From positions 275,364-339,363 of the forward strand of contig NC_090623.1 of assembly GCF_004359215.1 (NCBI RefSeq): 64,000 bases of DNA, read 5' to 3'. Of the stretch, positions 10,605-21,394 are shown piece after piece. The notes beneath the pieces are model-generated. The model saw only the letters and a program-made list of their open reading frames with translations, did no database searches and was not told the origin of the DNA. The translations under genes were made by a program, and so were the position numbers. Within the stretch, counting starts at the first letter, position 1. Each line of letters opens with the position of its first letter. The stretch comes from Bremia lactucae. Taxonomy: Eukaryota > Oomycota > Peronosporomycetes > Peronosporales > Peronosporaceae.

Positions 10605-12211
10605 ATGTCAGTCCCGAAACTATCAAATGCAAAAGAGGCTTCACGCGACTCTCGGTCAAGGACTGCTCTACCCTTAATATTGCTTGTCGTTATAGGGAGC
10701 TCTGTGCTCATTATTGAAACAATATCACTTCTCGGCTCTCCGCTCGGTCTGGGCCGAACAATCGGATTAAAATGGCGCAACCGCTTCCACAGTTCCTTAT
10801 CTGCTGACGAGATTGTTCCGGATGATGACTTGCTGCACCTGAATTTGCTACACGAAGCCTGTACAGCGGATGCGAATGTGTCGCTTACCTGGCTGTACGG
10901 CTCACCTGGTAATCAGGCAAAAGGAGGATTTGCTACGAATCTTCACGATCTGATTCTTGAGACGGACAAAGACTTGCTCCGAAAGCTTCGGCAATGTCCG
11001 AGTGTCGACATTTTCTTGCCAAACGACATGCACACTAGTGCCTATTGCGAGGACGCAGTTGCCTATGTTAAATGTACGTTTTAAACTTGAAACTAAGATA
11101 CATGGACCCGTGTTCCTGAGACTCTGGCATGAACAGATCTCCAGTCTCGATTGTTGCCACAATGGATGTTAGAGATTAAGCTTTTTGATCGAGATATACA
11201 GCGCGAAGTGGATTATTTTGACTTGTGCCCAAAGACCCCGTGCTTTTCCTTGATCATCACTGGGGCGTCTTCGGTCGTGAGTGGAATGGCGTGACGGCGT
11301 CACCACGGTGGCCAAAAGACAAGCCAATTTACATGATGCCAAACATTGACATTGTGGAGCTCACACCGAATCATTACTGGGGAGTTGATGCTATTTTGTG
11401 CAAGACAGGTGTGTGCCACGATCGGGTGACGAAATGGTTTAAACAAGAGGGCAACCCTCGCAACGCAAGAGTGTTTTATACAAAACACACGTCTTTGCAT
11501 CCGGGTGTATTCGTCCGCAAGCGCTTGGGCGAACACGTTGTCGCTGAAAAGGATTTTAGTAATATTAAATTCTTTCACATTGCAGGGACTAGCACTGCGA
11601 AAGGGACGAGGGACGTTTTGGATTGCTGGTCTAGCATTCCGAACCTACCTCCGCTTGAAGTTTACATCGCCCGGAATACATTTTACGAATTGTTTCAAGC
11701 TTCGTACAAGTTGACGAGTCGTTACAGTCAGAGTCCCGTCAACGTGCATCTTGAAACGCTAGACCGTATGAATTTTAGTAAATTGATAGCTGATGCCTCG
11801 TTCGTTCTTAATCCGAGTTGTGGCGAAGGCTACGGTCACACGAACAATCAAGCTCGTGCTGCAGGGGCTATTATCATAACGAGCGATATACCTCCGATGA
11901 ATGAGATGGTCTTGGCAAATGAGACGGGTGTGTTAATATCCGTGAGACGCGAGAAACACCCGATGGTAGTGCTTGGCGGCAAGTACAGTGGATTGCATGG
12001 TTTAAAGAACGCAAAAGGATTGGTTGGTTTCTTTCAAGGTTCGGACGTATGTGAAGCGGTTCATCGATTGATACGAGTGACGTCGCCTGGAGATCGTGCT
12101 GAAATGAGCCTGATCGCCCGCCGGAACTACCATGCAGACACGAAATATTTTGCGAAAAGCATGCAGAATGTGCTTCATTATGCTGAAGAAAATGCTCGGG
12201 GAAGTGATTAA
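10605..12211 (+). CDS. Type II membrane glycosyltransferase (GT-B, GT4-like), frameshifted
   Basis: Exon 1 (10,605-11,073) and exon 2 (11,137-12,211) encode about 513 residues. Residues 21-43 form a hydrophobic signal anchor after a short basic N-terminus, as in Golgi type II glycosyltransferases. The C-terminal half contains GEGYGHTNNQARAAGAIIIT, resembling the nucleotide-sugar-binding Glu-x7-Glu region of GT4/GT-B enzymes, followed by SDIPPMNE. Between 11,220 and 11,227 the reading frame changes (frame of exon 1 to frame minus 1), consistent with one missing base: the upstream frame reads FDLCPK and the downstream frame reads VPKDPVLFLDHHWG. This is either an assembly error or a recent inactivating mutation. 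Sugar donor and acceptor cannot be told. The next gene, SF3A2, is 693 bp downstream on the same strand. Confidence 0.7.
11074..11136 (+). other. Intron of the glycosyltransferase gene
   Basis: This 63-base intron starts GTACGT, contains an ACTAAG branch-like motif and ends GAACAG. Splicing completes a Tyr codon (T from exon 1, AT from exon 2) and removes two in-frame stops. The following frame then reads a protein-like segment up to the frameshift at about 11,222. Confidence 0.7.
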
Positions 12212-12887
12212 AAGTATTTACTTTCGATATGCTACCAATTTGCCTATTGACTGAGCTAGCCGTCGTGTCAACATCAAAAGCTGCTTGCGCCCGATCAGAA
12301 TGATTGAAAATCCTGTTAAACTTTGCTTATCAAGTGCGCGCGGTGTTGAAGAGCAATCAAATAATCTGAATTTACTGCCATTTACAGCATAAAAGACTTT
12401 CACCAATTTCTATCAGATACGAATGGAGCCTAGTCGCACTGGCCAGTGGAGCGTGGGTACAGAACATATACATAAGTAGCCAAGTACCTTAAAGATTTTT
12501 GACAACTTATATATGGCGGGACCTATATGAATTAATATTTCTCTTCAAAACCTTATAGAGCCTTCGGCGGATGCCATAAATGATTCTTATCGCTTTTCAT
12601 TGACAATGGAATCATAGATGGCTGCACAATCATCGATAATTCTTAGCAGCGTCAAATTTGTCCAAGACTTCATTCAAAGCTTATGCGACTGATTATAAAT
12701 TTCTAGAAGTTTGCTACTGGTAAGCTGGTAGTGATGTGGTTTAGAACTGAGCTGTCAAAGGTGCGCATGTACAACAGTCACAGCAATTGGCATACAGGGC
12801 GCGAAGTAATCGTCTCTTGCAGCAAAAGTTTTATGAATTTATTTAGCAATGCTACAATTTTCTTAAATAGTTTTTAAAAGTAACATA
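12212..12887. other. Intergenic
   Basis: AT-rich spacer between the glycosyltransferase stop and the SF3A2 initiator. No coding signal is seen. Confidence 0.5.
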
Positions 12888-12903
12888 GCTCATTCCTCGA
12901 TAG
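12888..12903 (+). promoter_or_regulatory. Oomycete initiator (Inr) of SF3A2
   Basis: GCTCATTCC lies at 12,888-12,896, eight bases before the ATG. It matches the first nine positions of the oomycete Inr consensus GCTCATTYYNCAWTTT. The 3' part of the consensus is not kept. Such a position implies a very short 5' UTR. Confidence 0.55.
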
Positions 12904-12904
12904 C

Positions 12905-13636
12905 ATGGATTTTCAAAATCGCGTTGGCTCCAAGCCTGGCTCGGGCGGCGTAGCGTCGGATTCGCAGAGCAATGTCGACCGCCGTGAGCGGATGCGCAAG
13001 CTGGCGCTAGAATTGGTGGACCTGTCGAAAGACCCGTACTTTATGAAAAACCACTTGGGCACCTACGAGTGCAAACTCTGTCTAACGCTACACAACGATG
13101 AGGGCAACTACCTTGCGCATACTCAAGGCAAGCGCCACCAGACGAACTTAGCCCGGCGCGCGGCTAAAGAGGCAGCAGATGCAGCTAATTCAGTAGCCAC
13201 TGCCAATCTACAAGCCGCGCAGGCGGCTGCAGCTGCGGCGGCTGCCAGGCCGAGGGCTCTTAAGATCGGATTACCGGGCTACAAGGTGACGAAGCAGCGA
13301 GATCCCGACTCGGGGGCTCGGATTCTGCTGTTTCAAATTGCGTACCCGGAAGTAGCGGATAAGCTTCAGCCGCGGCATCGATTCATGTCGGCCTTTGAAC
13401 AAAAGGTCGAGGCGCCGGACAAGTATTGGCAGTATTTGCTCTTTGCGTGCGAACCGTACGAAACAGTAGCGTTCAAAATTCCTAACGATGACATTGACAA
13501 GAGTGAAGGCAAATTTTTCAGCAATTGGGACAAGGACGGCAAAATGTTCATGTTGCAGCTGACATTTGCTGTCGGAGAGGCAGCCAAGAAGCAACCGGTT
13601 CCACCGCCACCGCGTCCACAATTGCGATATTTGTAG
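12905..13636 (+). CDS. SF3A2: Splicing factor 3A subunit 2 (SF3a66/SAP62/Prp11)
   Basis: This complete, intronless 243-residue protein is a core part of the U2 snRNP SF3a complex and helps tether U2 to the branch-point region in the nucleus. Residues 1-50 hold the conserved N-terminus ending LSKDPYFMKNHLGTYEC. A U1/matrin-type C2H2 zinc finger follows (about 57-79: CKLCLTLHNDEGNYLAHTQG then KRH). An alanine-rich helix (about 89-118) leads to the SF3a66 core, with KIGLPGYKV and a phenylalanine- and tryptophan-rich beta region ending FFSNWDKDGKMFMLQLTF. A short proline tail ends the protein; the long proline/glycine tail of animal SF3A2 is absent, as in fungi and plants. It converges on the desaturase with 111 bp between stops. 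Confidence 0.95.
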   Translation: MDFQNRVGSKPGSGGVASDSQSNVDRRERMRKLALELVDLSKDPYFMKNHLGTYECKLCLTLHNDEGNYLAHTQGKRHQTNLARRAAKEAADAANSVATANLQAAQAAAAAAAARPRALKIGLPGYKVTKQRDPDSGARILLFQIAYPEVADKLQPRHRFMSAFEQKVEAPDKYWQYLLFACEPYETVAFKIPNDDIDKSEGKFFSNWDKDGKMFMLQLTFAVGEAAKKQPVPPPPRPQLRYL

Positions 13637-13747
13637 TGAACCGACCAATCATAACCTACTTTGTTGGTTAAAAATAACATTGAATTTTAAGGTATTGAAC
13701 TGGTCCGGTCTTTAGACGGAAGGTAACCCTTTACGTACCCTCCCATT

Positions 13748-15118
13748 TTATATGGCAGGAAACTCGAGTAAGAACTCCTGGCTGATATTCGCCAACTCAT
13801 CAACGACCTCAACGAGACCGCGGCAAAATCCTGTCTCGTGGTATTGCAAGCCGAATTCACGACAGAGCGACTTGACGAGCGGGTTGACTTTTTGCAAGTT
13901 ATGTCGTGGCATCAAAGGGAAGAGGTGGTGCTCAATCTGGTAATTCAGACCGCCACAGAACCAATTAATGAAAATGCCCGGCGTGATGTTGCGCGTCGTA
14001 GTGACCTGCAGCGTCCAAAAGTCAGGCTTGTCATTTCGTTCGTACACGGACATGCCATTGTGACCGACACTAAAGACGGAGGCGAGGAAGGCGCCACACG
14101 ACATCTGAGCGATCATAAAGAAAGCTAGTCCTTGAGCCAGCGACATGCCCGTAACCACTGGAAGCAGCACATTCCACAAGTAGTGCACAATCAGGCCAAA
14201 TTTCTCGCCATTCGGGTGGTCCACGCGGTCGTACTTGCTAAATGCAAAGCCTCGAAACACGTAGTAGTAACTCTGCAAGAGCCAGCTAAATCGTGCAAAG
14301 AGGAGCAGTGGGAAGTACATGACAGCCTGGTGGCGCACAAAGAATGGCCCCCAGCTGGAATCGTAGGCGCGGGAAGCCATGTGCTTGCTCCATGCTAAGA
14401 GGGGCATGGTGTCAATGTCGGGGTCTCCAAGGTACTTGGTATTGGCATTGCCAACCAAGTTGGGCACCGCGTGGTGGAAATTGTGTTTGTTTTTCCACCA
14501 CTGCACGCTGAAGCCCATCCAGATATCGCCAATGACAACACCCACGACGTTTCCAATCGTGTGGTTATCCCACACTTGATGGTGTAGCACGTCATGGGCG
14601 AGCCAGCCCGACTGCTGCCAGAACAAACCCATGACGCAGGCCGCAAGCACGTACATTGGCCAACTATCAAAGTGCCAACAGATCGCGACTGAGGCCATCC
14701 AGATGCTTAAAGTGCTGAGCATTTTCCACGTGTAATAAGCGAGGCTTGCATCATAAAAGCCCATTCCTTTCACTTTCATGCGGAGGCGGCGATAAGCAGT
14801 GATAAATTCCTCAGTCTTGGCTTTTTTGGCTTTTTGCTCGTCAGTTAGGTCCACAGGCCTTGGTTCGGTGCTTTCGTCGACATCACCGATGTAAAACTGA
14901 TCCAGCAGCTTCCACGAACTTGTTGGGTGGTACACTGCAAAGATGTCCGTGGCATCCTCGCCCGCCTGCGAGAGCATCACCATGCCCCCCGGGTGCGAAT
15001 CCCACTTGCTGATGTCATAAACCTTGTGGTGGATCACGATCCAAGCATTTGCGTGCGTCGAGTGCTGTCGCACTTCCTGCCACGTAATCTTGCGCTTGGA
15101 TTGCAGACCGTCTACCAT
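13748..15118 (-). CDS. Cytochrome b5-fusion front-end fatty-acid desaturase (delta-6 type)
   Basis: A complete, intronless 456-residue protein. Residues 8-85 are a cytochrome b5 domain with the heme motif HPGG at 42-45 and a second heme-ligand His at 64. The desaturase domain has three histidine boxes: HDVLHH (175-180), HNFHH (212-216) and QIEHH (394-398), where Gln replaces the first His of box 3, the hallmark of front-end desaturases. Several hydrophobic segments (about 133-170, 190-206, 265-290, 305-350) fit an ER membrane enzyme taking electrons through its own b5 domain. The overall sequence resembles Phytophthora delta-6 desaturases, which act on linoleic and alpha-linolenic acid in arachidonate/EPA synthesis. 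Delta-5 or delta-8 specificity cannot be excluded from sequence alone. Confidence 0.92.
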   Translation of the reverse strand: MVDGLQSKRKITWQEVRQHSTHANAWIVIHHKVYDISKWDSHPGGMVMLSQAGEDATDIFAVYHPTSSWKLLDQFYIGDVDESTEPRPVDLTDEQKAKKAKTEEFITAYRRLRMKVKGMGFYDASLAYYTWKMLSTLSIWMASVAICWHFDSWPMYVLAACVMGLFWQQSGWLAHDVLHHQVWDNHTIGNVVGVVIGDIWMGFSVQWWKNKHNFHHAVPNLVGNANTKYLGDPDIDTMPLLAWSKHMASRAYDSSWGPFFVRHQAVMYFPLLLFARFSWLLQSYYYVFRGFAFSKYDRVDHPNGEKFGLIVHYLWNVLLPVVTGMSLAQGLAFFMIAQMSCGAFLASVFSVGHNGMSVYERNDKPDFWTLQVTTTRNITPGIFINWFCGGLNYQIEHHLFPLMPRHNLQKVNPLVKSLCREFGLQYHETGFCRGLVEVVDELANISQEFLLEFPAI

Positions 15119-15600
15119 GATTGGATACGAAAACCAGTTCTAATAGGTAGGTAGGTGGGTACACGTGGTGCGGCGTTTGAAGGACTGTTTTGAAAGGTGT
15201 GGCGGAGGGAGTCTACCATACGAAAACCGAGTCATGCGCGACTGTATCGCCACCGATTTGGCTTCTAACCCAATCAAATTAATGACTATGGGTAATAACC
15301 AATCGTGCAACTCCTGTTGTGACGTCATTTTGTGCGAAAGATGATGTGGTCTGCGAGATTTAACAGTATCAGCTACATCAGCAATACTGTGTTTGGTAGC
15401 TCAGCTATCGAGTAAATTGCTCGCACGGTGCAATTGCGTAAGCTTCTTTTTAGTACTCGGAAAAAGGACCAAATTTTGGGAAATCTGACACGTTTCTAAG
15501 CAATGCCGAAAAACACACATTTACCCTCATAAAAGATAAAATATCAAATAAGATTATCGGTGTTGTTGCACAAAGCGAAAAAAGCACGTGTAAACAATTC
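15119..15600. other. Intergenic, upstream of the desaturase
   Basis: Holds the minus-strand desaturase promoter. No clear Inr and no gene are seen. AT content rises towards the transposon border at about 15,600. Confidence 0.4.
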
Positions 15601-15739
15601 TTAAGTACTAAAAAAGTTGTTTAGCCGACAATTCGGCCTTTGTACCGTCCTTTTCGAGATTAAAATAGTAAGAGTATTAAAATCCCATTTATTATTGAAT
15701 ACGGTATCAATGTTATTCATACATGAGGAAAATTTAATA

Positions 15740-15895
15740 TTATTACCTATGAGAGAAAATAAAAAAAAGTACAAAATTTTATCTTTTATTAATTTTGACT
15801 TAATAGTTCCAACATTACCAAATTTGGTAAAGTTGACTAAGACATTAGTTATAAGGATTGGTTGATTTATGTTTAAGATAATCTTGCCACCCGCT
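15740..15895 (+). repeat. LTR fragment (5' part), family B
   Basis: Matches 22,830-22,990, including TTGACTTA.TAGTTCCAA and GATTGGTTGATTTAT. The match stops at about 15,895 and gag-like sequence follows directly. Confidence 0.65.
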
Positions 15896-15904
15896 AGGAA
15901 CTTT

Positions 15905-16225
15905 GAAGGACGCGGATCCAACGCTGTTGCGAGATCGCGACGACGGGGCGGATCGAAAAAGAACGGTAGGGTCAGTAGGTGCCGAGCGCCCTACTGATCA
16001 ACGTCAAAAGAATTTGCATGCCTTCCGACGAAAGTTGCTCCTCACACACAAACATAGTGTGTAACTGCCCCAGGTGATGAGGTTTATCGTATCACCTAGA
16101 AAATTTTAGTGACAAATAAATTGCTGCTAATATACCTAGTCGATTGTGAGGCGTCAACTTCATTCCATTCAGTCGCTAGATGATCATAGGCTCAAGTTCG
16201 TTGAGCGCGATATCCCTTTACGATA
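15905..16225 (+). pseudogene. Gag C-terminus and protease start, family B
   Basis: Matches 42,880-43,190 in the same orientation (CGGATCG...GAAAAA...GGTC...GTAG...GAGCGC and TTGAGCGCGATATCCCT). The retropepsin active site Asp-Ser-Gly is changed to Asp-Cys-Glu in the frame reading VDCEAS, so this copy could not have an active protease. Confidence 0.6.
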
Positions 16226-16700
16226 AGCTCTAGAGAGGACGAAAGCGTATTTAAGGCTGAAGTCCTCCTTTTCCGCTACAGAGATCGCTTGCTCTAGCGT
16301 ATCTAGTTCAAGCCGGAACAGGTGAGTCTTCAAAGGAACGTCTACAAGACCTTTACAAACATCTATTGGATGACTCACGATACAACTTATCAGGTTTCGT
16401 GTATGCTCTAAGTTCAACATGCCAAATTTTGCTTTCGTCGCATCATCATTGATGCGGCGAGCCTCAATGGCATCGTCTAATTCGACGAACCATCTTAAAA
16501 GGAAGTCGCCTTTGACCGCCTTAAACTTAAAATTTCTAATTGTAAAGCCTTCGGTTCGAAGCGGAAGTGTCGAGCCGCTTGTAGCAAGGAAATGCTGCTG
16601 TCTCAACAGTTCCAACTGTTGAGCACCCTGTTTCATCAACACTTCTGCGTGTTGAGAGCCTTGCTGGAGAAGCAGGGCTACTGATTATTGACTCCTGTCG
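16184..16700 (-). pseudogene. Inverted gag fragment, family B
   Basis: A 152-codon minus-strand frame contains AVKGDFLLRWFVELDDAIEA and LEHTRNLISCIVSHPIDVC, matching the gag of the 41 kb copy (EGDSLLRCFVESDDAIEARR). It lies antisense to the pol genes on either side and next to an inverted LTR. This marks an inversion or a nested antisense insertion. Confidence 0.65.
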
Positions 16701-17004
16701 AGTTCATGCTGTATGAACTCGGCAATGGCTGCATGTTGTTCATCTGCATGGCCTCAACGGCACGACCGAACTTATGCGTTCGATCGCTTTCCATTTAATT
16801 TCACTCAAATGAGTGAACCTTCCACGCGTTGCGTGACAGCCTTCTAAAGGGACATAAAAATCTCCCTCCTTCTTCATCCAACATGTCCATGCTTGATGGA
16901 ATGTGCGTGGGCTTTCTCTCTAACTTTTTTCTAGATAATACAAACCAGATTGTTTGATAAATTTAAATTTACTTTCGAAATAATGGAGAAAGCTTGCTAC
17001 CAGA

Positions 17005-17290
17005 TGTAACGGGGCACCTTTTTAGTATACTAGTCAACCTGTACTAGTTACAGTGAAGGTGACATGCCTCGACTACTCCACGTAAACGACGTGCAGAGGA
17101 AGGTTTTAAGTAGCTAAATAGTCTCAGGCAATAGGAAATTTTAAGGCTTTAGAATAGGAAAAGAATAATACTCGATTTATTATAATGAGTTCCAACTTAA
17201 CGATCTTCTATTATACTGCTAAAAAAATATTTATGGCGCCTACTTGCGCACCGCACAATCGTGTCATATGATGATAGGTCGATCGTTAAG
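17005..17290 (-). repeat. Inverted LTR fragment (3' part) with PBS, family B
   Basis: On the minus strand this LTR ends GGTGCCCCGTTACA, followed by TC and a primer-binding site TGGTAGCAAGCTTTCTCC (bases 16,985-17,002). It shares GATTGTGCGGTGCGCAAG.AGGCGCC with the other family B LTRs. Confidence 0.7.
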
Positions 17291-17459
17291 CTCAGTTAGA
17301 GGCATTGGGCGTGGGGCACTACACTCAAAGGCATAGTGGCTCGCAATTTAGCAAAGATTGCATTTTAGCAATCGTTTGAAGAGCAAGTTTTCTCGCTCTC
17401 CACATACGAGAGTACCATAGGTTCTCGATCTCCGTTTTCTTGTGTTCTCGGAGGATGCT

Positions 17460-20400
17460 TTAAAGGGTAAAAAACACAATGATGATTTTAACTTCTGGAT
17501 TTGGATGACAAATTTGATGTCATTCTAGAATTACCGTGACCCAGAAAGTACGAGCCATGCATAAACTGGCAGCACCAAGCCGCGACGATGCCTGCCTTTT
17601 GTTCATCAGATGGTCATCTGATGAATGTATCCGAGCGTCCGCAAGCGTGTGGATGTCTTACGAGCGAGTACGATGGCCTTACTTGTGGCTCACGTTATTA
17701 CGACTGAACAAGACCTCAGCGTGACGACCCATGACACTGTGAAGTAAGATTTCGAAAGCTGTGCACAAGCACATGCAGCGTTAAAGCTCGACCATTTGAA
17801 TAAGTTGAGTGGATCGAAACAAGGATGATTGCTTCAAAAGAAACATCCAAGAAAATCAGAAACTCGTGTCGATAAGAAAAAGCACAAAAGTCCTAGATCG
17901 ACTGAAGAGTCGATCGTAGAAAATCTCGCTGCGGTAGCGCAAGCACAGCTAAAGGTAGTTGGGGAGGATACTCCTCAAATAAAACTTCCTCAAGAATCTG
18001 TGGAGGCAGGTCCTTAGAAACCTGTGGTCAAAGGTTTTCCATGTACCTTTGGAAATAAGTTCCAAAGAGAAAATTGAGACATTAGATGTCTCAGTAAAAA
18101 TGGATCATATAGGCGCTTATTGCTTGATCTATTAGCGCCTTCGAAGTTCACTTCGAAGATAACTCAATCGCCAACGCTAGACCCGAAACGGTTCTTGCGT
18201 GATCTGCGTAGTTGCAAAGTCAAGCAAATCTGTGTGCTGGTCGCAGATGACAACTACGTGGCCGATCTTTGGTCGGCAAAACTATATTCTGAGAACGAAC
18301 GGGTTCTCAGTAGCTCATCGATAGACGAAAGTGTCCTCGATTAGAATACTCGGATTGAATGTATTACGTCCCAATCTTGGGAGTTTCTAAAGGCAAACCC
18401 TTTAAATAATAATTTAATTGAATTCAAGGATGTATTCCCTGAATCCGATCCATGCGAGTTGCCTAGGATCAAGGCACTTGACACAAAATCGACCTGATTC
18501 CAGGTTCGAAATACTGTGTCATGGAGTCGTGGCCATTGCCTCGTGAACACGTGTAAGCGATCTACAATTTCTTTGCCGATCGCTTAGCTGAAGGCCATGT
18601 GAGGAAGCCATCCTCCCCTCATAGCTCGCTCACCTTCTGCTTACGAAAGAGGCATCAGGAGGGTGGCGGGTTGTGCATGCGTACAATAAATCGAACGCTG
18701 CAACTGTACCGCCTCAGATGCCGATACCACGAAAAGACGTAATCATTGATAGTATGTTAAAGAACACAATCTTTCGTCAATGGAACTGATGTATGGATTC
18801 TATCATATACTTATGCGTGAATGGATATCCTGTAAGCTCCCCCCCCCAAGCTGAATGCTATTGGAATGGCTATTTGTGCCATAGGGGCTCAGTAATATTT
18901 TTGCAACGTTTAACAGATGCGTAACCAATCTGTTGAGATCGGTGCAAGATTTTGCACCGAGTCATTTTGATGACGTCTTTGTTCATAGCAGAGCCATGAA
19001 CGGAAAGTCGGAAGTTGAAGCACATCGTCCTGAAAGGTTCTTACACTTATGCGTAAGCATGAGCTGTATGCAAATCCCAAGAAGTATATATGCTGCAAGC
19101 GAAATACCACTCCTTGGATGCATCGTGGGTAAACACGGTGTACGTCATGATTCGTAGAAAATCAAGGCGATCACCGACTTGTCTGTGCCAGTAGACGTAA
19201 AGAGACTTTGAATATTCCTCGGCTTAGCGGCGTACTTACATAAGTACTTCCGCAATTATGCCGAAATGACAGAAAATCGTTTTTGTTGAAGAAAAATATA
19301 TTGTGGTCATGGGACGCTGATTTTCAGCGTTCCGTTGAAGGAATCAAGCAAAGCTTGATGAATTGTTCAATCCTGACGAAGCCAAACATTTCGCGTGGTC
19401 TGTGACGCCAGAGCTTTTGCAATCGATTTGCGTTAATGCAATAAGACACATAAGACGGCGCAGAGCGCATCCGTCGCGTCAGCTTTAGCCAACTAAACGC
19501 AATTATCCAGTGCATGACAAGGGAATCCGTGTCGTGATATATGCACTGGCTAGATTTAAAGTAGATATCTTGGGAGACAGACAATTCTTTTTTATACGAT
19601 CCATGCGTTTTTAGCCACGGCCGTGAACAGCCCGCACGTCTCGCAAAGATTCGCAATTAGGTTGTCTTTCTTCGCGGATAATAACTTCTCTGTGGAATAT
19701 AAACCAGGAGCTGTCGTCGCTGATGCACTTTCGCGCCGGCCCGATTTTGAGCCGACTGCGCAAACCAGCAGTAAGCATAAGACCAATGTTGCAACAATAA
19801 CTGTTCCGTCGTCAACATCACTTGATGACGTTAGAATAGCCTATCAAGAAGATAAGACTCTTAAAGGATTGATGGATTATCTTAAAAATCCATCACAATA
19901 ATCCTGAAAAGATTGTCGAAATTAAATCAATCCTCAACAGATCGATACACAGCATGCAATAGTGTACTGTATTTTACAGCCACTTCTGGCGACACACCTC
20001 GTGTCGTCATCCCCACCCAGAATAATTTGCGCTCACAAATCATGTATGAGGTCACGATGCATCAATAAGTGGCCATCGTGGACGTGAGAAAATCTATCTC
20101 ACGAAAAGCCGCGACCACGTCAGTCTGAATTGTTCCCAAGTACATATGTGCTTGAGAAGTTTGCCAACGATTGAAGCCCAGTGCTTATTCTCGCGCTCCG
20201 TTACAACCTCTGCCTAATCCGGGAGAGTGTTGGCAGTCTGAATCTATGGACTTCGTCTTCGTAATTTTCGAAGACGACCACAAGAATAATATTGTTCTTG
20301 TGTTTGTTGGTCGTTTCAGCAAGATGGTCCATCTTGCTGCAGTACCAGAGTCGTTTACAGCCAAAGACTGTACTCGTATCTTTGTTGACGCAATATTTCG

Positions 20401-21390
20401 ATTCCACGGGTTACCCCGTGAACTGGTCTCAGATCGAAACCAGGTTCACGGCGGAAATTGGCAATTTGTGTTCAATCTAGAACACAGTTAAATGTAAACT
20501 TTCTGACCATCTTGAAACAGATGACCAGACAGAACATGCAAATCGTATCCTCGGAGAGATACTTCGCGGATTTCGTCCATTCTTTTACGAGCTGGAGTGG
20601 AATCTTGCGGATGGTAGAATTTGCCATCAACAATTCAGTGCATGCTTCTATAAAGCATACACCAATTTTTGTGAACGGCGTACGCCAACCACGTATACCC
20701 ACCTTGTTTGAGAGAGTAACTATTCTAGAAGGGGGAAAGACCTGCTCGAGTAAGTACAATGTAGCTCTTGCTCATCAAGCATTGTCTTCACAGTCAATGC
20801 GAAGGATACCAATGTTGACTTAATTAACAATGTAGTGGACAAGCTCAGTTAAAATAATATTGCGATTACTGACTTTGATAACGATGCTGGAAGCCTAAGC
20901 ATCGAAAAAATACTAATGAGAACGATAATGCCCTCGCTAATGAAGAGAATGACATCTCCACAGTGCGCCCCGGTTGCACTGAAGAGAAAAACAAAATTCA
21001 GTCAGCAGGTGATTTCCTTCTGGCTAGAGAAACATTAGTTCGTTTCGTATCAGATTCCATCGCTGATGCGGTGGACCGACAGAAACGGATATCTTATAAA
21101 AAGGAAGATCAAACATTATTTCATTTAATGTTAATAAACGAGTCCTACTATCTATGCTAAACCTACGAAAACATGTAGTGGCGAATGTGGGCAGTAATCA
21201 ATTACTGCACAGGCATATCGGACCGTTTCGTATACTGCACCGCCAAGGTAATGCGTACACGATCGAGCTGCCTCGAAAGATACAGACGCATCCTACGATT
21301 TGTGTCGGGCGTCTCCACCCGTATCATCAGTACGAGGCTTCTTCCGGTTCAAATTAAATCGGCACGGTCCAGGGCTTCCGCCAAAACCTG
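17460..21390 (+). pseudogene. Decayed pol (protease, RT, RNase H, integrase), family B copy C
   Basis: Protease C-terminal part at 17,500-17,700 (DLDDKFDVILELP). Reverse transcriptase at about 18,450-19,250 (frame 18,933-19,157 reads APSHFDDVFVHSRAMNGKSE; the usual YFDD is HFDD). RNase H at about 19,320-19,760 (VEYKPGAVVADALSRRPDF). Integrase core at about 20,170-20,760 (ECWQSESMDFVFVIFEDD, RFHGLPRELVSD, FAINNSVHAS). Integrase C-terminal SH3-like part at 21,154-21,357 (GPFRILHRQGNAYTIELPRK). Stops and frameshifts separate the segments, so it is a pseudogene. Confidence 0.8.
17602..17625. repeat. 11-bp hairpin in protease remnant
   Basis: Arms 17,602-17,612 and 17,615-17,625 are perfect reverse complements with a 2-base loop. 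The ordered copy at 43,43x has only a weak version of this symmetry. Confidence 0.7.
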
Positions 21391-21394
21391 ATGG

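Noticed and set aside
11220..11227. Programmed ribosomal frameshift in the glycosyltransferase
   Set aside because: No slippery heptamer or downstream structure is apparent and the family is not known to use frameshifting; a base error or mutation is simpler.
15601..15921. Frames over the AT-rich LTR fragment
   Set aside because: They lie within LTR sequence shared with other copies and have low-complexity composition.
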